Assembly: GCA_020162035.1 (NCBI GenBank)
Contig: JAIUNM010000003.1
Coordinates: 1-64,000, forward strand
Length of the DNA: 64,000 nucleotides
Source: Bacteroidota bacterium
GTDB lineage: Bacteria > Bacteroidota > Bacteroidia > B-17B0 > Aurantibacillaceae
Direction of reading: 5' to 3'
The position numbers and the translations under genes are program-made. Shown in pieces: positions 19,621 to 28,691 of the stretch. The notes under the pieces are model-generated. The model searched no databases. It was not told where the DNA came from and worked only from the letters and a program-made list of their open reading frames with translations. Every line of letters begins with the position of its first letter. The stretch's first letter is position 1.

Positions 19621-19704
19621 TTAATGAGATTAATATTATAAACTTAACACATTAAATTTAATTATTAAATAATTAGTTTAAGTTTACTTTATAAGTTATT
19701 AGTT

Positions 19705-20733
19705 TTAAAACAATTGTTTAAAAGTCTTTTTCTTTTTAATAAAATATTGCCATACAACATTTCCATTATACATAGCTGTTGTGTTTTTTATATTTATAGT
19801 TTTTGTTTGTCGTTTTAAATCTTTACGTTGTTTAAGTAGTACAGGCAACCATATGTAAAAGTTAAAGTGTGCTTTAAGTACCTGCCATACTAGTTTTGGG
19901 TAACCTTCTATTAAAAATTTAATCGCAGCAATACCATCTAAACACAATCTGTAAAAAATAATTAAACTAATAAAAGGTGAATGGTGATTTTTTAAAACAG
20001 TACTTAAATTATTTCTAAAATTTAAAAATGTTTTTTTAGGATTTGCTTTATTTAATGTGCCTCCGCCTAAATGATAAACAATGCTTTTGGGCTCATAAAA
20101 TATTTTATAACCCATGTTTTTTATGCGCCAACACAAATCTATTTCTTCCATATGGGCAAAGTATTTTTCGTCAAATCCACCAGTTTTTTTAAAAATTTCA
20201 GACTTAATAAACAAGCAAGCACCCGATGCCCAAAATATTTCTTCGGTATTATTGTATTGTTCTTTATCTTCTTCTAAAGTTTCAAATAGTCTTCCTTTAC
20301 AAAAAGGGTAACCATATTTGTCAATAAATCCGCCTGCTGCACCAGCATATTCAAACTTTGTTTTATTATTTAGATCTAATAATTTAGGTTGGCAAACTGC
20401 AATTTCTTCATTATTATTTAATAAATTAATTGGTTCAATAAGCCAATTTGGGGTAACTTCAATATCGCTGTTTAATAAAACAAAATATGTTTCGTTAAGT
20501 TGTTTTAAAGCAAAATTATATCCTCCGGTATAGCCTAAATTTTTATTAATTTTTATTATTTTAATATTATCTATTGTATTTAAATAGTTAATAGAATCAT
20601 CGGTACTACCATTATCTACTACATAAATAGTGGCCTGCGTACTGTTTACTATTATGTTTGGTAAATATTTTTTTAAAAAATGACTACCATTATAATTTAA
20701 AATAACTACAGCAATGTTTCTTATTTGTGTCAT
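19705..20733 (-). CDS. Glycosyltransferase family 2 (rhamnosyltransferase-like)
   Basis: A 342-residue GT-A fold enzyme, probably on the cytoplasmic face of the membrane. The N-terminus has VVILNYNG, then YVVDNGSTDDS (about residues 33-43) and LNSDIEVTPNWL, the metal-binding region. Later FAHMEEIDLCWRIKNMGYKI supplies the catalytic acid block. A C-terminal hydrophobic and basic tail may attach it to the membrane. The sequence is close to the WbbL/RfbF-type rhamnosyltransferases, but acceptor and donor are not certain. It starts 6 bases after the GWxTD gene stop, so the two are probably co-transcribed. Confidence 0.9.
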   Translation of the reverse strand: MTQIRNIAVVILNYNGSHFLKKYLPNIIVNSTQATIYVVDNGSTDDSINYLNTIDNIKIIKINKNLGYTGGYNFALKQLNETYFVLLNSDIEVTPNWLIEPINLLNNNEEIAVCQPKLLDLNNKTKFEYAGAAGGFIDKYGYPFCKGRLFETLEEDKEQYNNTEEIFWASGACLFIKSEIFKKTGGFDEKYFAHMEEIDLCWRIKNMGYKIFYEPKSIVYHLGGGTLNKANPKKTFLNFRNNLSTVLKNHHSPFISLIIFYRLCLDGIAAIKFLIEGYPKLVWQVLKAHFNFYIWLPVLLKQRKDLKRQTKTINIKNTTAMYNGNVVWQYFIKKKKTFKQLF

Positions 20734-20739
20734 TATAAA

Positions 20740-22233
20740 TTATCTGGGATTAGAGTAAATTTCATCAAAATGGTTTGTTTCTGTTCCTACAGGTGTTGTA
20801 TTATCAGGGTTTGCAATGCCATTATTGTTTCTACGGGTTAATTCAAATTTCCATCTGTCATTATAAATTTCACCTCTAACATCGCTATGTACAATGTTGT
20901 AACAATCATCGGCTAATTGTTTGTTTACAAATACAAATTTTTTATTACTAAAAAAAGCACCAGTTGCTTTATCGTTTAACCTATAATATTGCCAAATTTC
21001 GTAGGGAAATGTGTTTTGTTCTGCAATTTGCTGTGAGCGTTGATTGGGCGCACCATATTGTAAATACACGCGCCCTCTATCGGTATAATACCCTGGTTGT
21101 TTGCCACATTTAAATAATACCATAACTTTTTGAACCTCTTTGTAATAATTACTCCATAGTTTTAAAGGGTTTGCAGTATCTGCCGCATAACGTTCCCAAA
21201 AATCAATTATATAGTTTTTCATTAAGTCTTTGTTTTTACTATTTGCTGCATTTATTACTCTGTCTTTATCTAAATTATTAGCAATTGGCCATAAACATTC
21301 AGTAAACATTTTTAACGTGTCAGCGTTGTCGCAAACACCAAAATAATCAGCCACTGTTTTTTTATTTTGCCACTCATATACTGCAACTAAATCAGCTTTT
21401 TTGTTTAATCGCGAAAAATAAATTTTTTGTTGTGCTTGTAAAATATTTTTATCATCTCTTACTTCTAAAACTAAATTATAGTTGCCAGATTTTAATAAAC
21501 TTAAATCTAATTTAGTTAAAATAGGATTTACGCTGGAAGTTGTATATTTTTTAAATCCGCCATAACCTTCAATTTTTTGAAAATTAAAATTACTTTCAAT
21601 AAAATAAGTTACAATAAAATTTTTATTGACTCCTAAAATTGAATCTGTATTATAAATTTCGGCGTAAAAAGCAATTTGTTTTTGGGTTTCGGGATAATAA
21701 TTAATGGTATAAGGTATTAAATCAAAACCAGATTTAGTTATTATAGTATTTTTAGTTGAAGGCTTATAGCTTTCTAATAATTGTAACCCACTAATATTTA
21801 TTTGATTAGGTATATAATTGATTTTAATGTTTTCTTTAATTGTGATTGTTTTTGAGTTTTTATCATTTAAATCTTTAATTTCTGTTTCTACAACATAATA
21901 GCCATTTTGTAGGTTATAACGTTGGTAATCAATAAAATTTGGTTTATTTAGGCTATCAGCAAAAAAAGGCCCATTTAAGGTGTATTTATTAGCTTTAATT
22001 AATAAAGTATCATTATAAATTTTTTGTATAATTTGAAGGCTTTGTTGAAAACCATTATTTGTTTTTTTAGAGGCTAAGCTAGAAGCAATAAAGGTTATGT
22101 TGCAATCTAAATAAGGCTTGTTTTGAGGCGTGTTAAAATTGGTAGATGAGTAATAAGCTACCAACTGAGCCCTATAAATAGGGGTTGATAGTATGAAAAT
22201 ACTTAAAATTATATGCCTGAGTTTTAAGAACAT
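20740..22233 (-). CDS. GWxTD domain-containing secreted protein
   Basis: A 497-residue protein with a signal peptide (MFLKLRHIILSIFILSTPIY, cleavage near YRAQ). Residues 20-300 look like beta-sandwich domains. The C-terminal third matches the GWxTD domain of Bacteroidota. It has FWERYAADTANPLKLWSNYY, then PGYYTDRGRVYLQYGAPNQRS, with Tyr for the usual Trp of GWxTD, and YEIWQYY. The function of the family is unknown. The frame is open without a stop through the antisense of tRNA-Ser into the recombinase upstream. The start at 22233 is chosen because the signal peptide begins there and the host gene must predate the island. Confidence 0.85.
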   Translation of the reverse strand: MFLKLRHIILSIFILSTPIYRAQLVAYYSSTNFNTPQNKPYLDCNITFIASSLASKKTNNGFQQSLQIIQKIYNDTLLIKANKYTLNGPFFADSLNKPNFIDYQRYNLQNGYYVVETEIKDLNDKNSKTITIKENIKINYIPNQINISGLQLLESYKPSTKNTIITKSGFDLIPYTINYYPETQKQIAFYAEIYNTDSILGVNKNFIVTYFIESNFNFQKIEGYGGFKKYTTSSVNPILTKLDLSLLKSGNYNLVLEVRDDKNILQAQQKIYFSRLNKKADLVAVYEWQNKKTVADYFGVCDNADTLKMFTECLWPIANNLDKDRVINAANSKNKDLMKNYIIDFWERYAADTANPLKLWSNYYKEVQKVMVLFKCGKQPGYYTDRGRVYLQYGAPNQRSQQIAEQNTFPYEIWQYYRLNDKATGAFFSNKKFVFVNKQLADDCYNIVHSDVRGEIYNDRWKFELTRRNNNGIANPDNTTPVGTETNHFDEIYSNPR

Positions 22234-22309
22234 GGAATAAACTCTAAAAATAAAAATAATTTTATTAAAAAAAGTTGCTGATACTGTAAAAAATACTAAT
22301 TTTGCCCCC

Positions 22310-22394
22310 GGAGAAATGGCAGAGCGGTCGAATGCGGCAGTCTTGAAAACTGTTGACTGTAACAGGTCCGGGGGTTCGAATCCCTCTTTCTCCG
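22310..22394 (+). tRNA. tRNA-Ser (anticodon UGA)
   Basis: An 85-base class II tRNA. The acceptor GGAGAAA (22310-22316) pairs with TTTCTCC (22387-22393), with discriminator G. The anticodon loop CTTGAAA gives TGA at 22344-22346. A long variable arm and the T-loop GTTCGAATC follow. CCA is not encoded. It is followed at once by a strong terminator and then by the recombinase island, so it marks the insertion neighbourhood. Confidence 0.95.
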
Positions 22395-22395
22395 C

Positions 22396-23973
22396 ACAAA
22401 GGGACTTAGTCTTAAAAAGAGAACTAAGTCCCTTTTTTATTATAGCAAAATCGCCCGAATTACGGGCGATTTCTGCAATTGAATAATTAATTTCTGGGGT
22501 TCGAAATGCCCCTGTTTCCTTGTCAAATAGCATCCCTAGGGGAAAAAGTAACTTTTGAAGCTTTTCTTTAAGCTTAATCCCACCGTGTTCCCACAGTTTT
22601 CGCAAATTACTTGAAATTATAAGTGCCTCGTTTATCATTTCCTTCAGATTCGAAATGGCAATATTGCATGACGCCATTTCTTTGTGTATTTGAGCTAAGT
22701 CTTCTTTGTATTTTACCATAAATCGATTATAAGTTTCCTTGCTCATTTCCTCTTGAATAAAGTACTTTTCTTCAAGCTTTTCGATATTTTTTTGAATCTC
22801 AATTACCCGGCCTTTTAGTTCTTTGCCCTTCTCAAGATTTTCTTTGTTTTTATCTTCATAAGCGCTTTCTAGTTCCACTTTTATTGCTTCAAATAAATCA
22901 GTCTTTATTTGAAATTTTTCTAATTCTTGACCAAATAATTCATGAAAGGACTTTGCACTTCTGTTACATTTACAACCTTTTGTTCGGCATTTATAGTAGT
23001 ATAAATTCTTGCTTTTCACCACATATCCTGTAAAAGGTTGATTGCAATCAGAACATTTAATAAATACCTTTAGAGGAATATTTATGTCCTCGGATTTGTG
23101 AGGGACTCCAAACTTTGAAGAAGAACTAACAACATTATTTACTCTCATAAATACTTCTTTACTAATCATCTTTTCATGCACCCCTTCAACCACTTTCCCG
23201 TTAAGCATTCCGTGAGATATTAATCCACAATAAAAAGGATTAATAAAAATTTTATGTAATTGCTGCTTGTACATTTTTACACCTAACGTTTGAAGTTTTA
23301 CTATTATTTCTTCATTCTTTAAGCCTTCCAATTTCCAATCCCAAGCCTTTTTAATCTTTTTACCATCAGCGTTAAGTACAATTTTTCGTTCACCATTTGT
23401 TTTTACAATATCATAACCTTGAGGCGGTTTAACAACCCAAATTCCCTTTTCAAACTTCGCTTTCATTCCTGCCATGGCAACTTGTTTACGTTGTTCGTTG
23501 TCCCATCTACCAAATAATAATTGCATATCGTGAAAAAGCACTCCGTTAGGATTGGTAGTATCTATTGGCTCAGTAACTGCTTTAATATGCACTCCATGCT
23601 TTTCTCTTAATTCATCTGCAATAGAAATGGCTTTACCTCCAGTCCTGCTGAAGCGAGTCATTTTGTAAACTAATATTGTACTAATTTTTCCTCTACTTTG
23701 TTTTATAAAATCAAGCATTCGTTGAAATTCTTTTCTAGAGTCCGTTTTTGCACTTTCATATGTGTCTCCAAAGCGAGCAATAATTATAAGATTATTTCTG
23801 CTAGCGTACTCTTCAATAGCTTTGCGTTGAGTTTCGAGAGAATCGTTTTTATCGTATTGACCTTTTCCCGAAACCCTTGTATACATTACGACCAAATTGC
23901 TTTCAACTTTTTTTATGATAGTTTTTCCAAACCTACCGAATTTTGAGGCGATTAAATTTTTATCTACTTCCAT
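22396..23973 (-). CDS. Large serine recombinase 1, without its own stop codon
   Basis: A site-specific DNA integrase of about 526 residues before the tRNA. The resolvase domain starts with YTRVSGKGQ (nucleophile Ser35), with SLETQR and the arginine-rich MTRFSRTGGKA. The recombinase domain has GYDIVKTNG and INPFYCGLISHG. A zinc ribbon (KCSDCNQPFTGY, KCRTKGCKC) and a coiled coil follow, ending near ETGAFRTPEINYS. No stop occurs before the tRNA. The frame continues antisense through tRNA-Ser and in frame into the GWxTD gene down to 20740. The tail after about residue 495 is probably host sequence joined by integration. It lies 2 bases after a small gene on the same strand. Confidence 0.85.
22399..22438 (+). 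terminator. Terminator of tRNA-Ser
   Basis: AAGGGACTTAGT (22399-22410) pairs over 12 bases with ACTAAGTCCCTT (22423-22434), followed by T residues. It lies 4 bases after the tRNA. The same bases are read, antisense, inside the open frame of the first recombinase. Confidence 0.88.
22448..22472 (-). terminator. Second hairpin, probable terminator on the minus strand
   Basis: AAATCGCCCG (22448-22457) pairs with CGGGCGATTT (22463-22472) across AATTA. On the minus strand it lies at the end of the recombinase coding region and ends in TTTT. It would be translated as part of the open frame, which lacks a stop here. Confidence 0.5.
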
Positions 23974-23975
23974 AA

Positions 23976-24170
23976 TTATACTGCTTGTTTATATTCGTTA
24001 CTACTTGTTTTATTTTCATTTAAATATTCATAAAGAATGATTGCTAAATTTTTTATAGCATAAACTATTTCTTCAGCTTCAACATCAGATATAGTTTCAT
24101 AATTTTTCATCCTTTTCAATTTCTCGATTGTTAATCCTTTTGTACTTCCTAAATTCTTCTCCTGTTCCAT
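23976..24170 (-). CDS. Small protein preceding recombinase 1
   Basis: A 64-residue acidic/basic helical protein with no recognised domain. The first part has LTIEKLKRMKNYETISDVEAEEIVYAIKNLAIILYEYL, predicted as helices. It ends 2 bases before the recombinase start, so the two are translationally linked. Small genes in this position often accompany serine recombinases in Bacteroidota, possibly as accessory or directionality factors. That is inference. Confidence 0.6.
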   Translation of the reverse strand: MEQEKNLGSTKGLTIEKLKRMKNYETISDVEAEEIVYAIKNLAIILYEYLNENKTSSNEYKQAV

Positions 24171-24468
24171 TCTCTCCTGATTCTACTGTCTTTACAACTT
24201 CACTTATTCTTGAAAATAAATACATCTTTTAAAACGTGGTAGCTAATTCAAGTATATTTTTTTGAGGGTAAAAAATATCATGAATAAACTTGCATGTTAA
24301 ATAAAAAGATGCCATACACTTAACTAATTATGTGTCATTAATTATAGGTGGGTATAAAAACTCAAAACGCATATAGCAAAGCTATATGCGTTGATAAAAA
24401 TGCTTTCTAGATTTGGGATCCAGATTCCTTATCTTTTCGGAAGTTTTCTTATAAAGCTTGAATGGAAA
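24171..24468. other. Spacer between the two recombinase units, with a perfect palindrome
   Basis: No gene is supported. AACGCATATAGC (24366-24377) pairs perfectly with GCTATATGCGTT (24381-24392) across AAA. It could be a terminator-like hairpin for recombinase 2, an operator or part of a recombination site. The T-run is weak on either strand. Confidence 0.55.
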
Positions 24469-26022
24469 CTAAACGACTGTGTTGGTCGTATTTGGGTTGC
24501 ATGTATTGTCTAAATAAAAATCTTCAGATAGACCATTTATTTTTAATACGTTGAGCGCTTTATCATAGGTTGCTCCATCTGGAAAAATTGTGTTTTGAAT
24601 TATACGTTTTGTATTCAAATCACCTTTCAGCCAAACATTAGCAATTTTAATAATACCCTGCTCACTTTCTTCTTTAATATAGTTTCTCTCTGCTAATCCT
24701 GCTTTTGCTTTATCAATTAAAATTTCTATTTCCTTTATATCTGCGAATAATTTTTGAGTTTGTTTATTATACATTGATTCTGAAATTTTACCAAAAACAA
24801 ATCTCTCTTCAATTTCATCTAAAGCGTTTTTTAGTTTTGTTAATTTTCCTTTGTAAATGGCTTCGCTCTTAATATTAATGTTTTCTGTATTTACAACCTC
24901 CGTAAGTAGCAATTTTTTTAATGTTTGATTAGAGTTGTTTTTATATTTTACTCTCGAAAGAATCTCTAAGAACAAATTATGAATTGTGTTCGCATTTATA
25001 TTTACCCCACAACCAATTTTCTTGCATTTGTAGTAATATAAATTCTTTTTTAAAGCCAAGTAACCAGTCATTCTACCACCACATTTTTTACAAATCACAA
25101 ATCGCCTAAGTGGTAAAAAGATATTGTCATGCAAGTGCTTAATTTGCCCTTTTTTATAATCATTATTAATGAGCTCATTTACAGCTAGGAATACTTCTTT
25201 TGAAATTAGTTTTTCGTGCTTTCCAATTACAGCCTTTCCTTCCAAAAGTTTATTTGTAATAATGCCGCAATAAAATGGGTTTCTGAAAATATTTGACAAA
25301 TGCGCTCTAGTTATTTTTATTCCCATTCCTTGCAATCTTTCTTCAATAACAGTATTGGTAATACGCTCGTAAAACTTCCATAAAAATGCCTTTCTAATAT
25401 GTTCCGCTTCAGCGTTTAATTTTATAGAATGTTTCCCATTTATTACAATAATATCATAACCTCTTGGGACTTGACCGCACCATTCACCTCTTAGTAATTT
25501 ATCACGCATTCCGGCAACAGTTTTTTCTCTTCTTAATTGATTGTCATATTCACTAAATATAAATTGAATATTTTGTTGAAGACTGCCACTTGGTGTACTC
25601 ACATCTGTAGGTTGAGAAACTGATAAAATACTAATGCCATGTTGTTTAAGTTGCTCCTTTATATAAATAGCATTTGCACCGGATCTCGAAAATCTATCAA
25701 CACTATAAACTAGTATGTAAGATACTTGTTCTCGACTACTTCTTACAAATGACAACATATGATTAAATTCTTCTCTTTCATCAGTTTTGGCACTTTCAAA
25801 AGTACCCCCGAAATAAGCCATAATTTTATAGCCTTGTTTTCTAGCATATAATTCACAAGCTCTTCTTTGAGTATCTAGACTCATGTTGTTTTCTGCTTGC
25901 TCTTTTGTTGATACTCTTGTGTAAATCACACATTTGTTTCCTGATTGTGTAGTAAGTTGCTTGCCTTTGGCTAAGAACTCAAATTCTTTTACTGATTTCA
26001 TGTTTTTTAGATTTAATATCAA
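24469..26022 (-). CDS. Large serine recombinase 2
   Basis: A complete 517-residue integrase. The resolvase domain has CVIYTRVSTKEQ (nucleophile about Ser38), MSLDTQRR and VDRFSRSGANA. The recombinase domain has VPRGYDIIVINGK and FRNPFYCGIITNKLL. A zinc ribbon (CKKCGGRMTGYLALKKNLYYYKCKKIGCG) precedes a coiled coil, and the C-terminus ends at its own stop. It is clearly related to recombinase 1 but diverged. Two such genes in tandem suggest two elements inserted beside each other, or a paired-recombinase element. An internal Met at residue 8 could also serve as start. Confidence 0.9.
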   Translation of the reverse strand: MILNLKNMKSVKEFEFLAKGKQLTTQSGNKCVIYTRVSTKEQAENNMSLDTQRRACELYARKQGYKIMAYFGGTFESAKTDEREEFNHMLSFVRSSREQVSYILVYSVDRFSRSGANAIYIKEQLKQHGISILSVSQPTDVSTPSGSLQQNIQFIFSEYDNQLRREKTVAGMRDKLLRGEWCGQVPRGYDIIVINGKHSIKLNAEAEHIRKAFLWKFYERITNTVIEERLQGMGIKITRAHLSNIFRNPFYCGIITNKLLEGKAVIGKHEKLISKEVFLAVNELINNDYKKGQIKHLHDNIFLPLRRFVICKKCGGRMTGYLALKKNLYYYKCKKIGCGVNINANTIHNLFLEILSRVKYKNNSNQTLKKLLLTEVVNTENINIKSEAIYKGKLTKLKNALDEIEERFVFGKISESMYNKQTQKLFADIKEIEILIDKAKAGLAERNYIKEESEQGIIKIANVWLKGDLNTKRIIQNTIFPDGATYDKALNVLKINGLSEDFYLDNTCNPNTTNTVV

Positions 26023-26198
26023 TGATTTACTTCGGATTAATGATGACGATAATCATCTGCGAAATGAATCAATGTGCAAACCTATATTGACATGAAATTG
26101 AGCTTTCCTTATTTGGCTGGATAATTATAGATTCTTTCCGATATTTTCGTAAAAGACACGTAAAGGAGCAAAACGTTTTGTTTAATTAAAACCTTTAC

Positions 26199-27323
26199 CT
26201 AAAAAGGCTTACTCTTAGAATACTTTAAATTTTGAATCTCAATTTCTTTGATGGAAGTAATTTTCCTGTCTCCATTTATGCCAAATTCCATTAGCACTCT
26301 GCAAGATTGAAATTTTTTCTTAGATGGCCTGTAACAAACGTAATCTGCCCAAAATTGCCAATAATTAATTCCGTCTTGCGAAGGAATCATCTTGAAACTT
26401 TCTTTATCAATTGCATGCTTGTTATCAATAAACTCAGTGTTTAATTGTCTTGTAACATCAATTTCAGTTGGATTTAAATTGTGTTTAGTATAGAAAGTAC
26501 TTACCTCACTAGCGAAGAAGCGATCTGCATTGTATCCCTTTTCGTTTAAGCTATTAAAATAACTTACAATAAAATCGTAAGCCTCTTCTTTATCTGTTAT
26601 TCCAGTGCTTTTCTCGACATTAGTTGCAGAGTTATTGGCGAAGAACTTATCATAAGAAAAATAAAGGCCAACCAAAACAACTAAAATTAAAATTATAGCT
26701 GGCGCTTTAGATTTGCGCTTTTGCACCTTTTTAGATTTGCTCAGAATAGAGTAATCAGGTGCAATTTGAAATTCCTTTTTGTCAAACTCCCTTTTTGTAT
26801 CAGAGCTTTCTGTTTCTGCTTTAATTTTTTTCTTGCCAATTGAATATTCGGCATATTCTCCGTTCAAGTAATCTTCAAAAAACCATCTTGTCAATGATTT
26901 AACCGCACCATTTATTGTTTCAATAGTTGAGTCATCTATTTTGTCAAGAAAATTACCATGAGCGGAGTGGTTTCTCCATATTTGGATTGTCCCAAGGTGA
27001 TGACGTACTTCTTTAGGTAAAATACCTTTAGATTCCAAAGTATAAATATAGTCATCTAATGTGGCCGGTTTATTTGGGTTTTGATCAATAGCTTGTTTCC
27101 CCCTATTTTTTATCACAGCTATGCCTTCTTTATCTAAGATATATTTTAGAATAATTTCTGCATTGGCTCCGGCCGATGTCATTGCGCCTCTAGTAATAGT
27201 AGAGGATGCAGAGTCACTGGAATGTTTACTTAATAGATCGTTTATCGTGGTTTGAAAATCTTTAAACTCACGATAGATTTTATCAAGCTCTGCTTTAATT
27301 TTATTTAAGTCGCTATTTGACAT
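26199..27323 (-). CDS. DUF4145/HEPN-like membrane protein
   Basis: A 374-residue protein. Residues about 1-150 form a helical domain resembling DUF4145, a HEPN-clan family. It includes GANAEIILKYILDKEG and IQIWRNHSAHG, where R-N-x-x-x-H fits the HEPN RNase spacing. A basic linker leads to a single membrane helix (AIILILVVLVGLYFSY, about 210-226). A second domain of about 130 residues follows, with an NTF2-like look (YDFIVSYFNSLNEKGY). The likely topology is the HEPN domain in the cytoplasm. It is 27 bases downstream of the WYL regulator on the same strand, so both may be one unit. A toxin or defence role is inferred. Confidence 0.6.
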   Translation of the reverse strand: MSNSDLNKIKAELDKIYREFKDFQTTINDLLSKHSSDSASSTITRGAMTSAGANAEIILKYILDKEGIAVIKNRGKQAIDQNPNKPATLDDYIYTLESKGILPKEVRHHLGTIQIWRNHSAHGNFLDKIDDSTIETINGAVKSLTRWFFEDYLNGEYAEYSIGKKKIKAETESSDTKREFDKKEFQIAPDYSILSKSKKVQKRKSKAPAIILILVVLVGLYFSYDKFFANNSATNVEKSTGITDKEEAYDFIVSYFNSLNEKGYNADRFFASEVSTFYTKHNLNPTEIDVTRQLNTEFIDNKHAIDKESFKMIPSQDGINYWQFWADYVCYRPSKKKFQSCRVLMEFGINGDRKITSIKEIEIQNLKYSKSKPF

Positions 27324-27350
27324 TACAGTTTAAATATAAGTAAAATCTTC

Positions 27351-28355
27351 TTATTTGTACCTCCCCGAAGCTTTCAGTAAGCGGTCTTTTATTTTGGTTT
27401 TTAATAGATTCGGTTCCAAAACTTCTATTCTCTCACCATGAGATAATATCAACGATTCTAACTCATAGTTTAATTTTAATTCAAAACTCAGCACAACATA
27501 ATCCTTTGCTTTTTCTACAACTTTTTGTGAGCCATGTAAAGGTTTAGTTTCAATGTAGGGGTATAAGTCGCTCTCAACTTTTAAAATAACTTTTTGAGCT
27601 TCTCCAATTGCTGTTACGCCAACAATGTCCTCAAAATACTCATCAAAATTTTCTTTCGTATTTGTCAAATACTTCTTTTTAATTTCTTTGAGTTCTATAA
27701 TTCTATCTAAGGCTAGATTAGAAATTTTCTTTAGTTCTTCATTCCATCCAAAACAAAACCATCTATTGTTATACTGTTTTAAATAGTATGGATGGAATAT
27801 CAGTTCCTGTTCTTGATTAAGCTTAAACGGCTTATATTTTATTTTACAAACCCTCTTATTTAAACTAGCATTAAATAAAGTGGTAATATGTTCTAGCCCT
27901 CTTAAATATTTATTTTGCTCAAAATCTATAAGCTTATCTGCACCTTCCTTTAAACCGAAACTAGATTCTAATCGAGCCGCTAATTCATCAACCCATTCAA
28001 ACTGAGGCATCCCTTTAAATCTTGCAAGTATTTGCAATGCCTCATTAATTTGAGATGCTTCTGAACTATTGAGTCCTTTTTCTTTTATTGTAAAATTGGA
28101 ATCAACGTATCTATAATAAACGTCTCTACCATCCTTTTTCTTTTCAAGTTCTATGGCATAACCTGCCTCACTTTCCATAAAACGTATATCATCGTATAAT
28201 TGACGTTTTTTTATCCCTTTTGAATTGGGGTCTTCTTCGAATAAAGCTTCATTACAAGCATCTAGTAAGTCATTCAAATAGTACTTACGCCCCCTGTTAC
28301 TAAAGCATTTATCTAAAGTTCGATACCGAATAATTGCATGTTTATTAGTTGCCAT
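27351..28355 (-). CDS. WYL-domain transcriptional regulator
   Basis: A 334-residue regulator with an N-terminal winged helix (about residues 1-90: IIRYRTLDKCFSNRGRKYYLNDLL, IKKRQLYDDIRFM). A WYL domain follows in the middle (KIKYKPFKLNQEQELIFHPYYLKQYNNRWFCFGW, about residues 175-210). A C-terminal extension has the WCX-like arrangement. Regulators of this type (for example CapW and BrxR) repress phage-defence operons and may sense nucleic acid. It is divergent from the viperin operon. The palindrome at 28366-28380 lies just before its start, with a related one before the operon. It is probably an autorepressor of both sides. Confidence 0.82.
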   Translation of the reverse strand: MATNKHAIIRYRTLDKCFSNRGRKYYLNDLLDACNEALFEEDPNSKGIKKRQLYDDIRFMESEAGYAIELEKKKDGRDVYYRYVDSNFTIKEKGLNSSEASQINEALQILARFKGMPQFEWVDELAARLESSFGLKEGADKLIDFEQNKYLRGLEHITTLFNASLNKRVCKIKYKPFKLNQEQELIFHPYYLKQYNNRWFCFGWNEELKKISNLALDRIIELKEIKKKYLTNTKENFDEYFEDIVGVTAIGEAQKVILKVESDLYPYIETKPLHGSQKVVEKAKDYVVLSFELKLNYELESLILSHGERIEVLEPNLLKTKIKDRLLKASGRYK

Positions 28356-28365
28356 TCAAAATGTG

Positions 28366-28380
28366 TGCAGATGTACTGCA
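28366..28380. promoter_or_regulatory. Operator candidate beside the WYL gene
   Basis: TGCAG-ATGTA-CTGCA is a palindrome that extends by one more pair (G28365, C28381). It begins 11 bases upstream of the WYL start codon. The same half-sites recur at 28446-28460, which suggests one protein binds both. Confidence 0.55.
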
Positions 28381-28430
28381 CTAATGTACTAAATATTTGT
28401 ATTCAAATGAAAAAGGAAACAAATAAGGAT

Positions 28431-28475
28431 GGAAATACGCATGAATGCAGATTGACTGCACACATGCGTATTTCC
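28431..28475. promoter_or_regulatory. 45-bp dyad upstream of the viperin operon
   Basis: GGAAATACGCATG (28431-28443) pairs perfectly with CATGCGTATTTCC (28463-28475). Nested inside on the same axis is TGCAG-ATTGA-CTGCA (28446-28460), the same half-site as near the WYL start. The dyad ends 18 bases before the ATG at 28494. It is either an operator for the WYL protein or a leader hairpin in the operon mRNA. Confidence 0.65.
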
Positions 28476-28493
28476 TTTGAAAACAAATAATAA

Positions 28494-28688
28494 ATGGACA
28501 TGTCATTAACTAAAATAGCTCTTGAGTATGCTCTCTCAAACCTTGATAACGGAGTAGTTAATACTATTATTCAAAATGAACTGGGAACGGAAGAAAAAAT
28601 CGAAATTCTAAAAGCTCTTCCAGACGAACGGATAAAAAAGATTTTACAAATGCTAGGCTTTAAATCTGATTTCTTAAACACCATATAA
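28494..28688 (+). CDS. Small protein heading the viperin operon
   Basis: A 64-residue, mostly helical protein with LTKIALEYALSNLDNGVVNTII and KIEILKALPDERIKKILQML. I recognise no domain. It is the first gene of the operon, 18 bases after a large dyad and 3 bases before the viperin gene. A second ATG lies at codon 3. Its position suggests an accessory or regulatory subunit of the viperin system, but nothing in the sequence shows the function. Confidence 0.6.
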   Translation: MDMSLTKIALEYALSNLDNGVVNTIIQNELGTEEKIEILKALPDERIKKILQMLGFKSDFLNTI

Positions 28689-28691
28689 TCC

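Noticed and set aside
22371..22394. tRNA-Ser T-arm as the island's attL
   Set aside because: TTCGAATCC also occurs near the right edge, but on the opposite strand. A direct-repeat att pair would need the same orientation.
24413..24440. A T-arm-like sequence between the recombinases
   Set aside because: The similarity to the tRNA 3' end is loose and needs several gaps, so it is not reported as an att site.
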